Shown here: piece by piece, positions 1 to 8,500 of the stretch
Layout of the letters: every line of letters begins with the position of its first letter
How positions within the stretch are numbered: the stretch's first letter is position 1
Assembly (NCBI GenBank): GCA_964468645.1
Contig: CAYXUU010000006.1
Coordinates: forward strand, 62,001-126,000
DNA from: JAIOZK01 sp964468645
GTDB taxonomy: Bacteria; Bacteroidota; Bacteroidia; Bacteroidales; JAIOZK01
DNA: 64,000 nt
Direction: 5' to 3'
Notes under the pieces: generated by a model
The model's database searches: none
Told to the model about the DNA's origin: nothing
What the model saw: the letters and a program-made list of their open reading frames with translations, nothing else
Made by a program: the position numbers and the translations under genes

Positions 1-301
1 ATTAAGACAAACACAATATTAAAAAGAAAAAAATTAAGAATAATTACAAATAAAAGTGAAGCCACGGATACACAGCCTGCCACGATATAATCGGGGAATT
101 AAAGACGCATAATAATTAAAACTTCAGCTGGTAAAGCGCTTAACGATTCACAATGAATAACAATGGAACAATGGAACAATGGAACAAACAATTGAACAAT
201 GAAACCATAAAACCATAAAACAATATTCCCAACTTATCACGTACTACCCGAATTTTACCATTAAGTATTATCTTTGTACACTAATCGAGAACCCATAGGT
301 T
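1..301. other. AT-rich intergenic region with short tandem repeats
   Basis: No open reading frame or RNA gene is recognisable. Positions 161-184 hold three copies of the 8-mer CAATGGAA, followed by two copies of CCATAAAA near 205-220. Only the last 35 bases look functional: they carry the promoter element of the mutase gene that starts at 302. Confidence 0.6.
269..276 (+). promoter_or_regulatory. Bacteroidetes -7 element upstream of icmF
   Basis: The sequence TATCTTTG matches the Bacteroidetes primary sigma factor -7 consensus TAnnTTTG. Transcription would start near 283, giving a leader of about 19 nt before the ATG at 302. No TTG is present 19 bp upstream, so the -33 element is weak or absent. 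Confidence 0.5.
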
Positions 302-3300
302 ATGAAACTACCTCCTCAGAAAATTTATAAACCAAAGAACCATATTCGTATTGTCACAGCAGCATCCTTATTCGATGGCCATGATGCATCCATTAATATT
401 ATGCGGAGGATCATTCAGGCTACCGGCGTGGAGGTTATCCATCTTGGTCACAACAGGTCGGTACAGGAGATTGTTAATTGTGCCATTCAGGAAGACGTAC
501 AGGCTATTGCAATTACTTCTTACCAGGGGGGGCATATTGAATTTTTCAAATACATGTATGACCTGCTTAAGGAGCAGGGCTGCAATCATATCAAACTTTT
601 TGGAGGTGGCGGAGGTGTCATCCTTCCTGAGGAGATGGAGGAACTTCATGAATATGGCATTACCCGGATCTATTCCCCTGATGATGGCCGTGAAATGGGA
701 TTACAGGGAATGATCAATGATATGGTGAAAAAAGCCGACTTCCCAACCGGAAAAGGCTTAGAGGTTAAACTTAATGGTTCACCTGAAAGGGATTCAAAAA
801 TTATCGCCAACTTAATATCTGCAGCAGAGAACAATCCCGATGAGATCAAAGATATTCTTACCGAATTAAAAAAAAGAACAGATAAGCACAGGTCTCCCGT
901 CCTCGGTATCACCGGGACAGGAGGCTCGGGAAAGTCTTCCCTTGTAGATGAGATCGTAAGAAGGTTTCTTGATGATTTTGATGATAAGACCATTGCTATT
1001 ATCTCTGTTGATCCCTCCAAGCGGAAAACCGGCGGTGCCCTGCTTGGCGACAGGATCAGGATGAATTCCATTAATAACGACCGGGTTTATATGCGGTCAC
1101 TGGCAACCAGGCAATCAAACCTGGCCATGTCGAATTATGTTAAGGATGCCGAAACCATTGTCCAGGCTGCAGAATTTGACCTGGTTATTCTGGAAACATC
1201 AGGAATAGGTCAGTCGGATACGGAGATCATCGACCATAGCGACCTTTCGATGTATGTAATGACTCCGGAATATGGCGCAGCTACACAGCTTGAAAAGATC
1301 GACATGCTTGATTTTGCAGATATTATCGCCCTGAACAAATTTGATAAAAGAGGGGCAATGGATGCCCTGAGGGATGTCAGGAAACAATATCAGCGGAACC
1401 ACCAGTTGTGGCATGATGATCCGGATACCATGCCGGTTTATGGTACCATAGCCAGCCAGTTCAACGACCCCGGGGTAAACCAGTTATACAATGCCCTGAT
1501 AATAGCAATTAAGGAAAAAACCGGTGTTGACTTCAAATCCAACCTTGATGTTAGCGATGAAATGTCGGAAAAGATTTATATCATTCCACCCAAACGTGTC
1601 AGGTACCTTTCAGAGATTTCTGATACCATAAGGAATTATAATGAATGGGCGGAGAAACAGGCGGTTATTGCCGAGCAACTTTATGGACTAAGGCAAACGT
1701 TGGATATTATCAGAAAGGAAAAAACGAAACCGGAATTAATTTCTGAACTTGAAGATACTTTCAATACTGTTGAGCTGGATCTTGATCCACGGAATAAACA
1801 GATTCTTGATCACTGGGATGAGAAGGTAAAAGCTTACAGTGGTAAGCATTTTACTTTTATGGTCAGGGATAAAGAGTTTAAAGTTGAAACCCACACCGAA
1901 TCTTTATCACATTTGCAGATACCCAAAGTATCACTACCCAAATCAAAAAACTGGGGGGAAATTTTGAAATACGTCCTCAGGGAAAATGTTCCCGGGGAAT
2001 TTCCATTTGCCGGCGGCGTATTCCCGTTTAAACGCGAAGGGGAAGACCCAACCCGGATGTTTGCCGGTGAAGGGGGACCGGAACGTACCAACAAACGTTT
2101 CCATTATGTTTCCTATGGCTTACCTGCGAGAAGATTATCTACTGCATTCGACTCAACCACCCTGTACGGTTTTGATCCCGACAGAAGGCCGGATATCTAT
2201 GGTAAGATAGGTAACTCAGGGGTGTCGATATGTTGCCTTGATGATGCAAAAAGGCTTTATTCAGGCTTCCACCTTGCCGATCCGAAAACTTCTGTGTCTA
2301 TGACCATCAACGGACCAGCTCCGGCAATGGTAGGATTTTTTATGAATACGGCTATCGATCAGCAATGTGAATTATATATTAATGAACACGGCCTTGCAGA
2401 CGAAGTAAATAAAAAGATTGATAACATCTATAAATCAAGAGGCACACAAAGGCCAGTGTATAATGCTCCCCTGCCAAAAGGCAACGACGGGCTGGGTTTG
2501 ATGTTACTGGGTGTGACTGGCAATCAGGTATTACCAAAGGATGTTTATGAAAAGATAAAGGAAGATACTATTTGCAGGGTTAGGGGGACAGTCCAGGCCG
2601 ATATCCTCAAGGAGGACCAGGCACAGAATACATGCATCTTCTCAACAGATTTTGCCCTGAAAATGATGGGTGATATTCAAACATATTTCAGCGAGAATAA
2701 TGTAAGGAACTTTTATTCTGTTTCCATTTCAGGCTATCATATTGCCGAGGCAGGTGCTAATCCTATAACACAACTTGCGTTTACTATTGCCAATGGTTTC
2801 ACCTATGTGGAATATTATGCAAGCAGGGGAATGGATATCAATAAATTTGCCCCCAACCTATCATTCTTTTTCTCAAATGGGATAGATGCTGAGTTTTCAG
2901 TAATAGGCAGGGTTGCAAGGCTTATCTGGTCCAAGGCCATGAAATTGAAATACGGGGCCAATGAACGCTCACAAAAACTGAAATACCATATTCAAACTTC
3001 CGGCAGGTCCCTGCACGCCCAGGAAATCGATTTTAATGATATCCGGACAACACTACAGGCATTGTACGCTATTTACGATAACTGTAATTCCTTGCACACC
3101 AATGCTTATGATGAGGCCATTACAACACCCACCGAAGAATCGGTAAGAAGGGCGATGGCAATTCAGTTGATCATAAATCATGAACTCGGACTGGCAAAGA
3201 ATCAGAATCCTTTGCAGGGCTCTTATATCATCGAAGAATTAACCGACCTTGTTGAAGAAGCAGTGCTTTCTGAGTTTGACAGGATTACGGAAAGGGGAGG

Positions 3301-3682
3301 TGTTCTCGGCGCTATGGAGACTATGTACCAGCGGAGCAAAATCCAGGAAGAATCACTGTATTATGAAACATTGAAACATACCGGAAAATTGCCAATCATG
3401 GGTGTTAATACATTTCTATCATCAAAAGGTTCTCCAACAGTAATCCCGGGAGAGGTGATCAGGGCCACAACAGAAGAAAAAGAACAACAGCTCGCAACGC
3501 TTGAAAATTTACATAAGACCTATAAAAAGGAAGCAGAAGAGCATCTGAAAAGCCTGAAAAGAACTGCTGTAGAAAATAAAAATATTTTTGAAAACCTGAT
3601 GGAAACTACTAAATATTGTTCAATTGGGCAAATCACAAATGCCCTTTTTGAAGTGGGGGGACAATACCGAAGAAATATGTAA
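302..3682 (+). CDS. icmF: fused isobutyryl-CoA mutase IcmF
   Basis: Adenosylcobalamin-dependent mutase that interconverts isobutyryl-CoA and butyryl-CoA, with its G-protein chaperone built in. Domain order is that of IcmF: an N-terminal B12-binding domain (about 1-150) with D25-G26-H27-D28, where H27 is the expected lower axial cobalt ligand. A MeaI-type GTPase follows (about 195-420), with P-loop GTGGSGKSS near 204-212 and NKFD at 345-348. The mutase TIM barrel occupies about 545-1090. At 1126 residues it is slightly longer than the family norm of about 1090. The serine after D28-A29 replaces the glycine of the textbook DxHxxG motif, which to my knowledge is usual in IcmF. It heads a plus-strand group with the butyrate kinase-like gene 33 bp downstream, suggesting use of valine-derived isobutyryl-CoA or carbon-skeleton isomerisation during fermentation. 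Related pivalyl-CoA mutases cannot be excluded without comparing substrate-pocket residues. Confidence 0.93.
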   Translation: MKLPPQKIYKPKNHIRIVTAASLFDGHDASINIMRRIIQATGVEVIHLGHNRSVQEIVNCAIQEDVQAIAITSYQGGHIEFFKYMYDLLKEQGCNHIKLFGGGGGVILPEEMEELHEYGITRIYSPDDGREMGLQGMINDMVKKADFPTGKGLEVKLNGSPERDSKIIANLISAAENNPDEIKDILTELKKRTDKHRSPVLGITGTGGSGKSSLVDEIVRRFLDDFDDKTIAIISVDPSKRKTGGALLGDRIRMNSINNDRVYMRSLATRQSNLAMSNYVKDAETIVQAAEFDLVILETSGIGQSDTEIIDHSDLSMYVMTPEYGAATQLEKIDMLDFADIIALNKFDKRGAMDALRDVRKQYQRNHQLWHDDPDTMPVYGTIASQFNDPGVNQLYNALIIAIKEKTGVDFKSNLDVSDEMSEKIYIIPPKRVRYLSEISDTIRNYNEWAEKQAVIAEQLYGLRQTLDIIRKEKTKPELISELEDTFNTVELDLDPRNKQILDHWDEKVKAYSGKHFTFMVRDKEFKVETHTESLSHLQIPKVSLPKSKNWGEILKYVLRENVPGEFPFAGGVFPFKREGEDPTRMFAGEGGPERTNKRFHYVSYGLPARRLSTAFDSTTLYGFDPDRRPDIYGKIGNSGVSICCLDDAKRLYSGFHLADPKTSVSMTINGPAPAMVGFFMNTAIDQQCELYINEHGLADEVNKKIDNIYKSRGTQRPVYNAPLPKGNDGLGLMLLGVTGNQVLPKDVYEKIKEDTICRVRGTVQADILKEDQAQNTCIFSTDFALKMMGDIQTYFSENNVRNFYSVSISGYHIAEAGANPITQLAFTIANGFTYVEYYASRGMDINKFAPNLSFFFSNGIDAEFSVIGRVARLIWSKAMKLKYGANERSQKLKYHIQTSGRSLHAQEIDFNDIRTTLQALYAIYDNCNSLHTNAYDEAITTPTEESVRRAMAIQLIINHELGLAKNQNPLQGSYIIEELTDLVEEAVLSEFDRITERGGVLGAMETMYQRSKIQEESLYYETLKHTGKLPIMGVNTFLSSKGSPTVIPGEVIRATTEEKEQQLATLENLHKTYKKEAEEHLKSLKRTAVENKNIFENLMETTKYCSIGQITNALFEVGGQYRRNM

Positions 3683-3715
3683 ATTGCAATCCGTTATAAA
3701 ACTAATATCGTAACC

Positions 3716-4792
3716 ATGATTTCTGCAAAAATTCTCGTCATATATCCTGCGATAGAATCTACCTATGTATCGGTTTATAAAAGTGCTGATCTTATCTTTC
3801 TTAAAAACATTAAACATTCATCTGAAGAACTTGAGAAATACGACAATCTGATGGATCAGGTGGATTTTAGAAAAGACCTGGTAATGAAGGTGCTTGAAGA
3901 AAATGATATCGATATTGACCTGATTGAACTAATTATGGCCAGGAGTGGTTTAATCAAGTCTGTTTCGTCCGGGGTTTATGAAGTAAATGAATCCATGGTC
4001 AATGATCTTCGCATTGGATATCAGGGAGTACATGCCACAAATCTTGGTGGTGTTATTGCTTATGATGTTGCTGAGAAATTGGGTGTTAAAGCTTTTATGG
4101 CCGATCCGGTTGTTGTGGATGAAATGGATGAAATTGCCAGGGTTACAGGTCATCCTGAGTTTAAGCGCAAATCAATTTTTCATGCATTGAGTCACAAGCA
4201 CTTTGCCAGGAAATATGCCAAATCTATTAACAAACCTTACGAAGATCTTAACCTGATTGTCTGTCATGTAGGAACTGCCGGCATATCAATAGGTGCACAT
4301 AAAAATGGCAGGGTTATAGATGTAAACAATTCGTTTGATGGTGATGGGCCCTTTGGAATAATGCGCAGTGGTACCCTCCCAATGGGAGATCTTGTGAAGC
4401 TGTGTTTCAGTGGTAAATATAAAGAAGAAGAGATATTCAGGATGATCACCAGGGAAGGGGGATATGCAGCATACCTGGGAACAAGTAACCTTGATGAGAT
4501 TGATAAAAAGGTGCTTGGTGGCGATGAGACTACTGGTTTTATTTCCAATGCATTATCCTACCAGGTGTCAAAAGAAATAGGTTCCATGTATACTGCACTG
4601 GAATGTGAAGTGGATGCGATCTTACTAACAGGAAATATATTTAACAGCGAGCGTTTTCTTGAAAATGTATCCCGTCGTGTATCTAAAATAGCTCCGATAG
4701 CACTTTATCCAAGCCAGAATGATTTTGATGCAATGGCTGCAAATGGAATGAGGATCCTTAAAGGGGAAGTAGAAGTATTAAAATATAAATAA
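3716..4792 (+). CDS. divergent butyrate kinase family protein
   Basis: Member of the acetate/butyrate kinase (ASKHA) family, expected to interconvert butyryl phosphate and butyrate with ADP/ATP. Much of the butyrate kinase scaffold is clear: GVYEVNESM near 90, an ADPVVVDE segment near 130, H184 in the VCHVG stretch, DVNNSFDGDGPFG near 203-215 and RSGTLP from R217. Several catalytic positions are altered. The N-terminal phosphate-binding NPGSTSTK motif reads Y10-PAIESTY, the GGG loop after H184 reads GTAG, and the acidic YPGED-type segment near the C-terminus reads YPSQND. The length of 358 aa is normal. No phosphotransbutyrylase gene is in the window. It lies 33 bp after icmF and 8 bp before an unknown gene, probably in one operon. 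It could be a catalytically modified paralogue, a kinase for another acyl group, or a regulatory pseudoenzyme. Confidence 0.8.
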   Translation: MISAKILVIYPAIESTYVSVYKSADLIFLKNIKHSSEELEKYDNLMDQVDFRKDLVMKVLEENDIDIDLIELIMARSGLIKSVSSGVYEVNESMVNDLRIGYQGVHATNLGGVIAYDVAEKLGVKAFMADPVVVDEMDEIARVTGHPEFKRKSIFHALSHKHFARKYAKSINKPYEDLNLIVCHVGTAGISIGAHKNGRVIDVNNSFDGDGPFGIMRSGTLPMGDLVKLCFSGKYKEEEIFRMITREGGYAAYLGTSNLDEIDKKVLGGDETTGFISNALSYQVSKEIGSMYTALECEVDAILLTGNIFNSERFLENVSRRVSKIAPIALYPSQNDFDAMAANGMRILKGEVEVLKYK

Positions 4793-4800
4793 TAAACTAG

Positions 4801-5427
4801 ATGGCACATTGGTTATCCGAAGCCGAACAGGAAATTCAGCGAACTACCGGACGTGGTAAAAGCGCCGGATTTCTTGACCGGAAAATGAGAGTACATAAAA
4901 ATTTTGATAAGAATAAAGCTAAATATTCTAAATTCATTGATACCCTGAACGACTATATCAAGAGGGCAAACAGCCTTCCCCTGGAAAAAAAGGTGCCATT
5001 CGGGAATATAGATTCTAAATTCAAGGAAACCAAACTTCGTAATCATTTGTATGTTTATAAAAGCAGCAGAAGATATCAGCGCAAACTGATCACCAAGTTC
5101 TGGGAACGACTGATGGATCTTGCCTTTTTCAGCCTTTTTAAACCTTCCCATTTTAAGCATATACGCGTAATGTATGTAACTGTAAGCAGTAAAATGGATC
5201 AGGTTGGTTTTGAGATCAGGGAAGAATCACAACTGAAACAGCGCGAGGTTGTTGACAGGGAACTTGCAATACAAAGAAAATATCTTGACAGAAACCGGTT
5301 TCATGAGTACATAAACCTTGAAATGGATGAGCTTAGTCAGGAACTTGCACTGCAGATTCTCGACTGGCTTGCTTTTAAAGAAGATCTTGCCAGCCTGGAG
5401 ATGATTAAGAAATTAACGAATCCTTAG
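4801..5427 (+). CDS. hypothetical protein in the icmF-buk operon
   Basis: A 208-residue protein of unknown function that I do not recognise. It begins 8 bp after the butyrate kinase-like stop codon, so it is very probably cotranscribed with it. It has no signal peptide or transmembrane segment. It is rich in charged residues and predicted helix, with many lysines and arginines in the first 110 residues and an acidic C-terminal third. The centre has an aromatic hydrophobic stretch (WERLMDLAFFSLFKPSHF, about 100-117). The context suggests a cytoplasmic partner of the acyl-CoA/acyl phosphate genes, but no function can be assigned. Confidence 0.75.
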   Translation: MAHWLSEAEQEIQRTTGRGKSAGFLDRKMRVHKNFDKNKAKYSKFIDTLNDYIKRANSLPLEKKVPFGNIDSKFKETKLRNHLYVYKSSRRYQRKLITKFWERLMDLAFFSLFKPSHFKHIRVMYVTVSSKMDQVGFEIREESQLKQREVVDRELAIQRKYLDRNRFHEYINLEMDELSQELALQILDWLAFKEDLASLEMIKKLTNP

Positions 5428-5480
5428 TGCTCAACCAACTATAAGTTGAGCAATATTCATTATTGGATATTTCAGAATAA

Positions 5481-7427
5481 TTATCGCAACTCCGGCCTGT
5501 CCATAAAATCCTCCAGGCATCCCGGATTCGCAAGGGCATCCCTGTTTTTCACTTCCTGCCCGTGAATGATCTTTTTTACGGCAACTTCTACTTTTTTCCC
5601 GTTAAGGGTGTAAGGAATATCGATGGTTTCCAGGATCACAGCAGGCACATGACGAGGGCTGCAATTGGTTCTGATGGCAGATGAGATTTTCTGTTTCAAT
5701 TCATCATCAAGCTTGTATGCGTTTGCAAGTTTGACAAATAGGATTACCCTTTCATCATCATGGTATTTCTGGCCTACCACAACTGCATCAGCAACTTCCG
5801 TAATCTTATCAAGCACACTGTAGATCTCAGAAGTGCCTATGCGAACACCTCCCGGATTCAATGTTGCATCAGATCTCCCAAGCATGGTCACACCGCCGTG
5901 GTCACTGATTTTAATATAGTCGCCATGATACCAGATGCCTGGATAGGTTTCGAAGTAAGAAGAGAAGTATTTTGTATTATCCGGGTCATTCCAGAAGTAA
6001 ACGGGCATAGAAGGAAAAGGTGACTTACAAACCAGTACTCCCTGTGAATCGGTGATAGAATTACCCTCTTCATCAAAGCTGTCAACGTCCATGCCCAGTC
6101 CTTTACATTGAATTTCTTCTTTATAAACCGGTAACATGGGATTGCCCAGAACAAAACAGGAGATAATGTCTGTCCCTCCTGAAATGGATGATAACTGAAT
6201 GTCACTTTTCCAGTCCCGGTAAATATATTCAAAGCTTGCACCTGAGAGAGGTGATCCTGTTGAAAGGATTACTTTTAACTCAGGAAAATCAGAGATTTCA
6301 CAGGGTTTAACTCCTGCACCTTCCAGTGAAGCGATATACTTGGCACTTGTTCCGAAGATGTTAATGTCCAGTTCATCAGCCATCTTTAACATGGCGTCGG
6401 GGGTGGGGTAAAAAGGATTGCCATCATAACTGACCAGGGTTGCCCCAACGGCAAGACTGCTGGCCACCCAGTTCCACATCATCCAGCCACAGGTTGTATA
6501 ATAGAGGATGGTTTGTCCGGGGGTGAGGTCGCAGTGTAATATTAATTCTTTAAGATGTTGTATGAGTGTGCCTCCGGCAGAATGGACCATGCTCTTGGGT
6601 AGTCCGGTTGTTCCGGATGAATACATTATATATAGGGGATGATCAAAAGGTAATTGTTCGAAATCTATATCTTTAATTCCATGGACCTGAATATCTTCCC
6701 ATGCCATGGCCTTGGGAATTGCATCTACATTACGTTCTTGTGTATATTCAATTAGCACTACTTTTTCAACAGACGGGAGTTTATCCAGAATACCCAGTAA
6801 TTTATCCTGTGAGTTGATGGTTTTGCCTTTATAATAATAACCGTCGGCAGCGAATATAACTTTTGGTTTTATCTGGCTGAACCGATCAAGTACTCCTTTA
6901 ATACCAAAGTCTGGGGATGATGAGCTCCAGATAGCTCCAATCGAGGCAGTTGCAAGCATGGCAATGATGGCTTCGGGCATATTGGGAATAAATCCTGCTA
7001 CCCGGTCACCTTTTCTTACGCCTGATCTTCTCAATCCTTCAGATAAACTGGCAACCTCAAGATACAATTCTTTATACGAAATTGTTTTTCTAACCCTATC
7101 TTCTCCAAGGAAAATTATTGCCGGATGATCATCCCTTCTTTGCAGTAGATTTTCAGCATAATTCAGATGTGCTCCATGAAACCATTTTGCCCCGGGCATT
7201 TTTGTGATATCATCCACCACCTCATCATATCCTTTTGAATGGATAATGCCTGTATAATCCCAAACTTCTTTCCAGAATTCAGAGATGTTATTAACACTCC
7301 AGCGGTGCAATTCATCATAATGCCTGAAGCCCTTGTTATACTTTTTATTGATAAGCTGCATGAATTCAAACATCTGAGAGTTTTCAGACCATTGTTTTGA
7401 GGGGGACCAGAGTTTTTTATAATTCAT
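5481..7427 (-). CDS. aacS: acetoacetyl-CoA synthetase
   Basis: ATP-dependent ligase that activates acetoacetate to acetoacetyl-CoA with release of AMP and pyrophosphate. It is an ANL-superfamily enzyme of 648 residues, the usual size. An ACS-type N-terminal domain (FWKEVWDYTGI, about 51-61) precedes the phosphate loop YSSGTTGLPKS (about 268-278). The acetoacetyl-CoA synthetase-specific segment TTCGWMMWNW follows near 305, then the A8 hinge GDYIKISDHGG and the C-terminal LNGKKVEVAVKK, whose lysine is the expected adenylation catalyst. It lies 3.4 kb downstream of a methylcrotonyl-CoA/HMG-CoA lyase cluster whose end product is acetoacetate, so it probably re-activates that acetoacetate. It converges on the 208-residue gene across 53 bp. 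No clear promoter was found upstream. Confidence 0.92.
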   Translation of the reverse strand: MNYKKLWSPSKQWSENSQMFEFMQLINKKYNKGFRHYDELHRWSVNNISEFWKEVWDYTGIIHSKGYDEVVDDITKMPGAKWFHGAHLNYAENLLQRRDDHPAIIFLGEDRVRKTISYKELYLEVASLSEGLRRSGVRKGDRVAGFIPNMPEAIIAMLATASIGAIWSSSSPDFGIKGVLDRFSQIKPKVIFAADGYYYKGKTINSQDKLLGILDKLPSVEKVVLIEYTQERNVDAIPKAMAWEDIQVHGIKDIDFEQLPFDHPLYIMYSSGTTGLPKSMVHSAGGTLIQHLKELILHCDLTPGQTILYYTTCGWMMWNWVASSLAVGATLVSYDGNPFYPTPDAMLKMADELDINIFGTSAKYIASLEGAGVKPCEISDFPELKVILSTGSPLSGASFEYIYRDWKSDIQLSSISGGTDIISCFVLGNPMLPVYKEEIQCKGLGMDVDSFDEEGNSITDSQGVLVCKSPFPSMPVYFWNDPDNTKYFSSYFETYPGIWYHGDYIKISDHGGVTMLGRSDATLNPGGVRIGTSEIYSVLDKITEVADAVVVGQKYHDDERVILFVKLANAYKLDDELKQKISSAIRTNCSPRHVPAVILETIDIPYTLNGKKVEVAVKKIIHGQEVKNRDALANPGCLEDFMDRPELR

Positions 7428-7511
7428 CTATTGAGTGTGAAAATAATTTCAGATAACAATAATACAAAATAACAAAGGAATATTACAGGGAAATGATTGG
7501 TTGTTCCATTG

Positions 7512-8190
7512 TTACTTTGTAATAACCTTCGAAGTTAATGGGTTCCCTGATCTGTCACTGACTTTAACAAGGTATAAGCATGTTTTTAGATCATTGATAT
7601 TTATTTTAATCTCATTTGAACCGGAAGGGATTTGTTTTCTTTTCACTTTCTTGCCATACAGACCGTACATTTCCAACATACCACCTTCTTCCATCAACCA
7701 TAACCACCAACTACCAAATGTTTATTAGCGGGATTCTGGTAAATATGCATGGAAAACTCTTTTTCTTCTTCTTTTACTTCCGGCACTTTTACTCCAAAAA
7801 ACTAGTAGGCTCCCATATCAATAGTGCCATAGCAAATGCGGGGGTTTCCTGCCAGGTCGTTTCGGGCATTTCAATCTCCGGAGGCAGGTTCAGGGTGCCG
7901 GCATTTATGCAAGGGGAGGCACCACCTAATGCATAGGGATATTCCCCCGATCCTATCCACACGGGATCTTCGTCTATATTGGTTGAATCGTAATAGACCA
8001 TATCCTGCGAATTGTATATCCGAATGACCCCCGCACCTCCCATAACAAGGGAATTGTAGATATGCACATAGTTGGTGTCCCACGAATCGCCGACAAGGTA
8101 GATCTCCGCAAGGGAATTTTCATACATGATGGAATTATAGATGTATAAGGAGGCATTGCAGGTAACACCTATGTTTGCCTTGTTAATTAT
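7512..8190 (-). pseudogene. decayed T9SS-secreted beta-helix protein (3' remnant)
   Basis: Stitching three minus-strand frames rebuilds the end of a typical Bacteroidetes cell-surface protein. A beta-helix-like stretch (YNSIMYENSLAEIYL) leads to ASPCINAG, then DLAGNPRI and TIDMGAY. A linker rich in Glu/Lys follows, then YQNPANKHLVV and a sorting tail ending GNPLTSKVITK. Damage seen directly: a frameshift near 7855-7868 between the ASPCINAG and DLAGNPRI segments, a TAG stop at 7802-7804 where GAY is normally followed by glutamate, and a second frameshift near 7694-7697 where the reading meets TGA. The 5' half of the gene is missing. The sorting tail shows the intact ancestor was exported by the type IX system. 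Confidence 0.8.
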
Positions 8191-8500
8191 CTCTTGTGTT
8201 GTCGTAGTAAATAATGATGGGCAACGACTCCTTGCCTTTTTGAGCCCATCCCTTGGGGTGGTGTAAAAAAATATAAAGAAAATTTAATTATTATTTTTAG
8301 AAAAACAAAATATATACTATTTTTATAGCGTGAAGTGTGATCTATTATGTTTTAGTACAGCTAATGAATCATGAAGGATGACAAATAAAATCTTCATTTA
8401 TACACTTTTACATCTATTACACAATTTAAATATATATATGAATATAACATAATTATTTGTGTTTTTATTTAGATTAAGTTAAATCAATATATTAAATACC
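8191..8500. other. AT-rich intergenic region before surface protein
   Basis: About 310 bases with no convincing gene. The minus strand stays open a little way upstream of the T9SS remnant (to about 8250), but that translation looks like no protein I know. The stretch 8270-8500 is extremely AT-rich and probably holds the promoter of the gene at 8501. A clean TAnnTTTG element was not found there. Confidence 0.45.

Noticed and set aside
8191..8280. Extension of the decayed T9SS gene further upstream
   Set aside because: The frame stays open but the translation no longer resembles a beta-helix, so the boundary is set near 8190.
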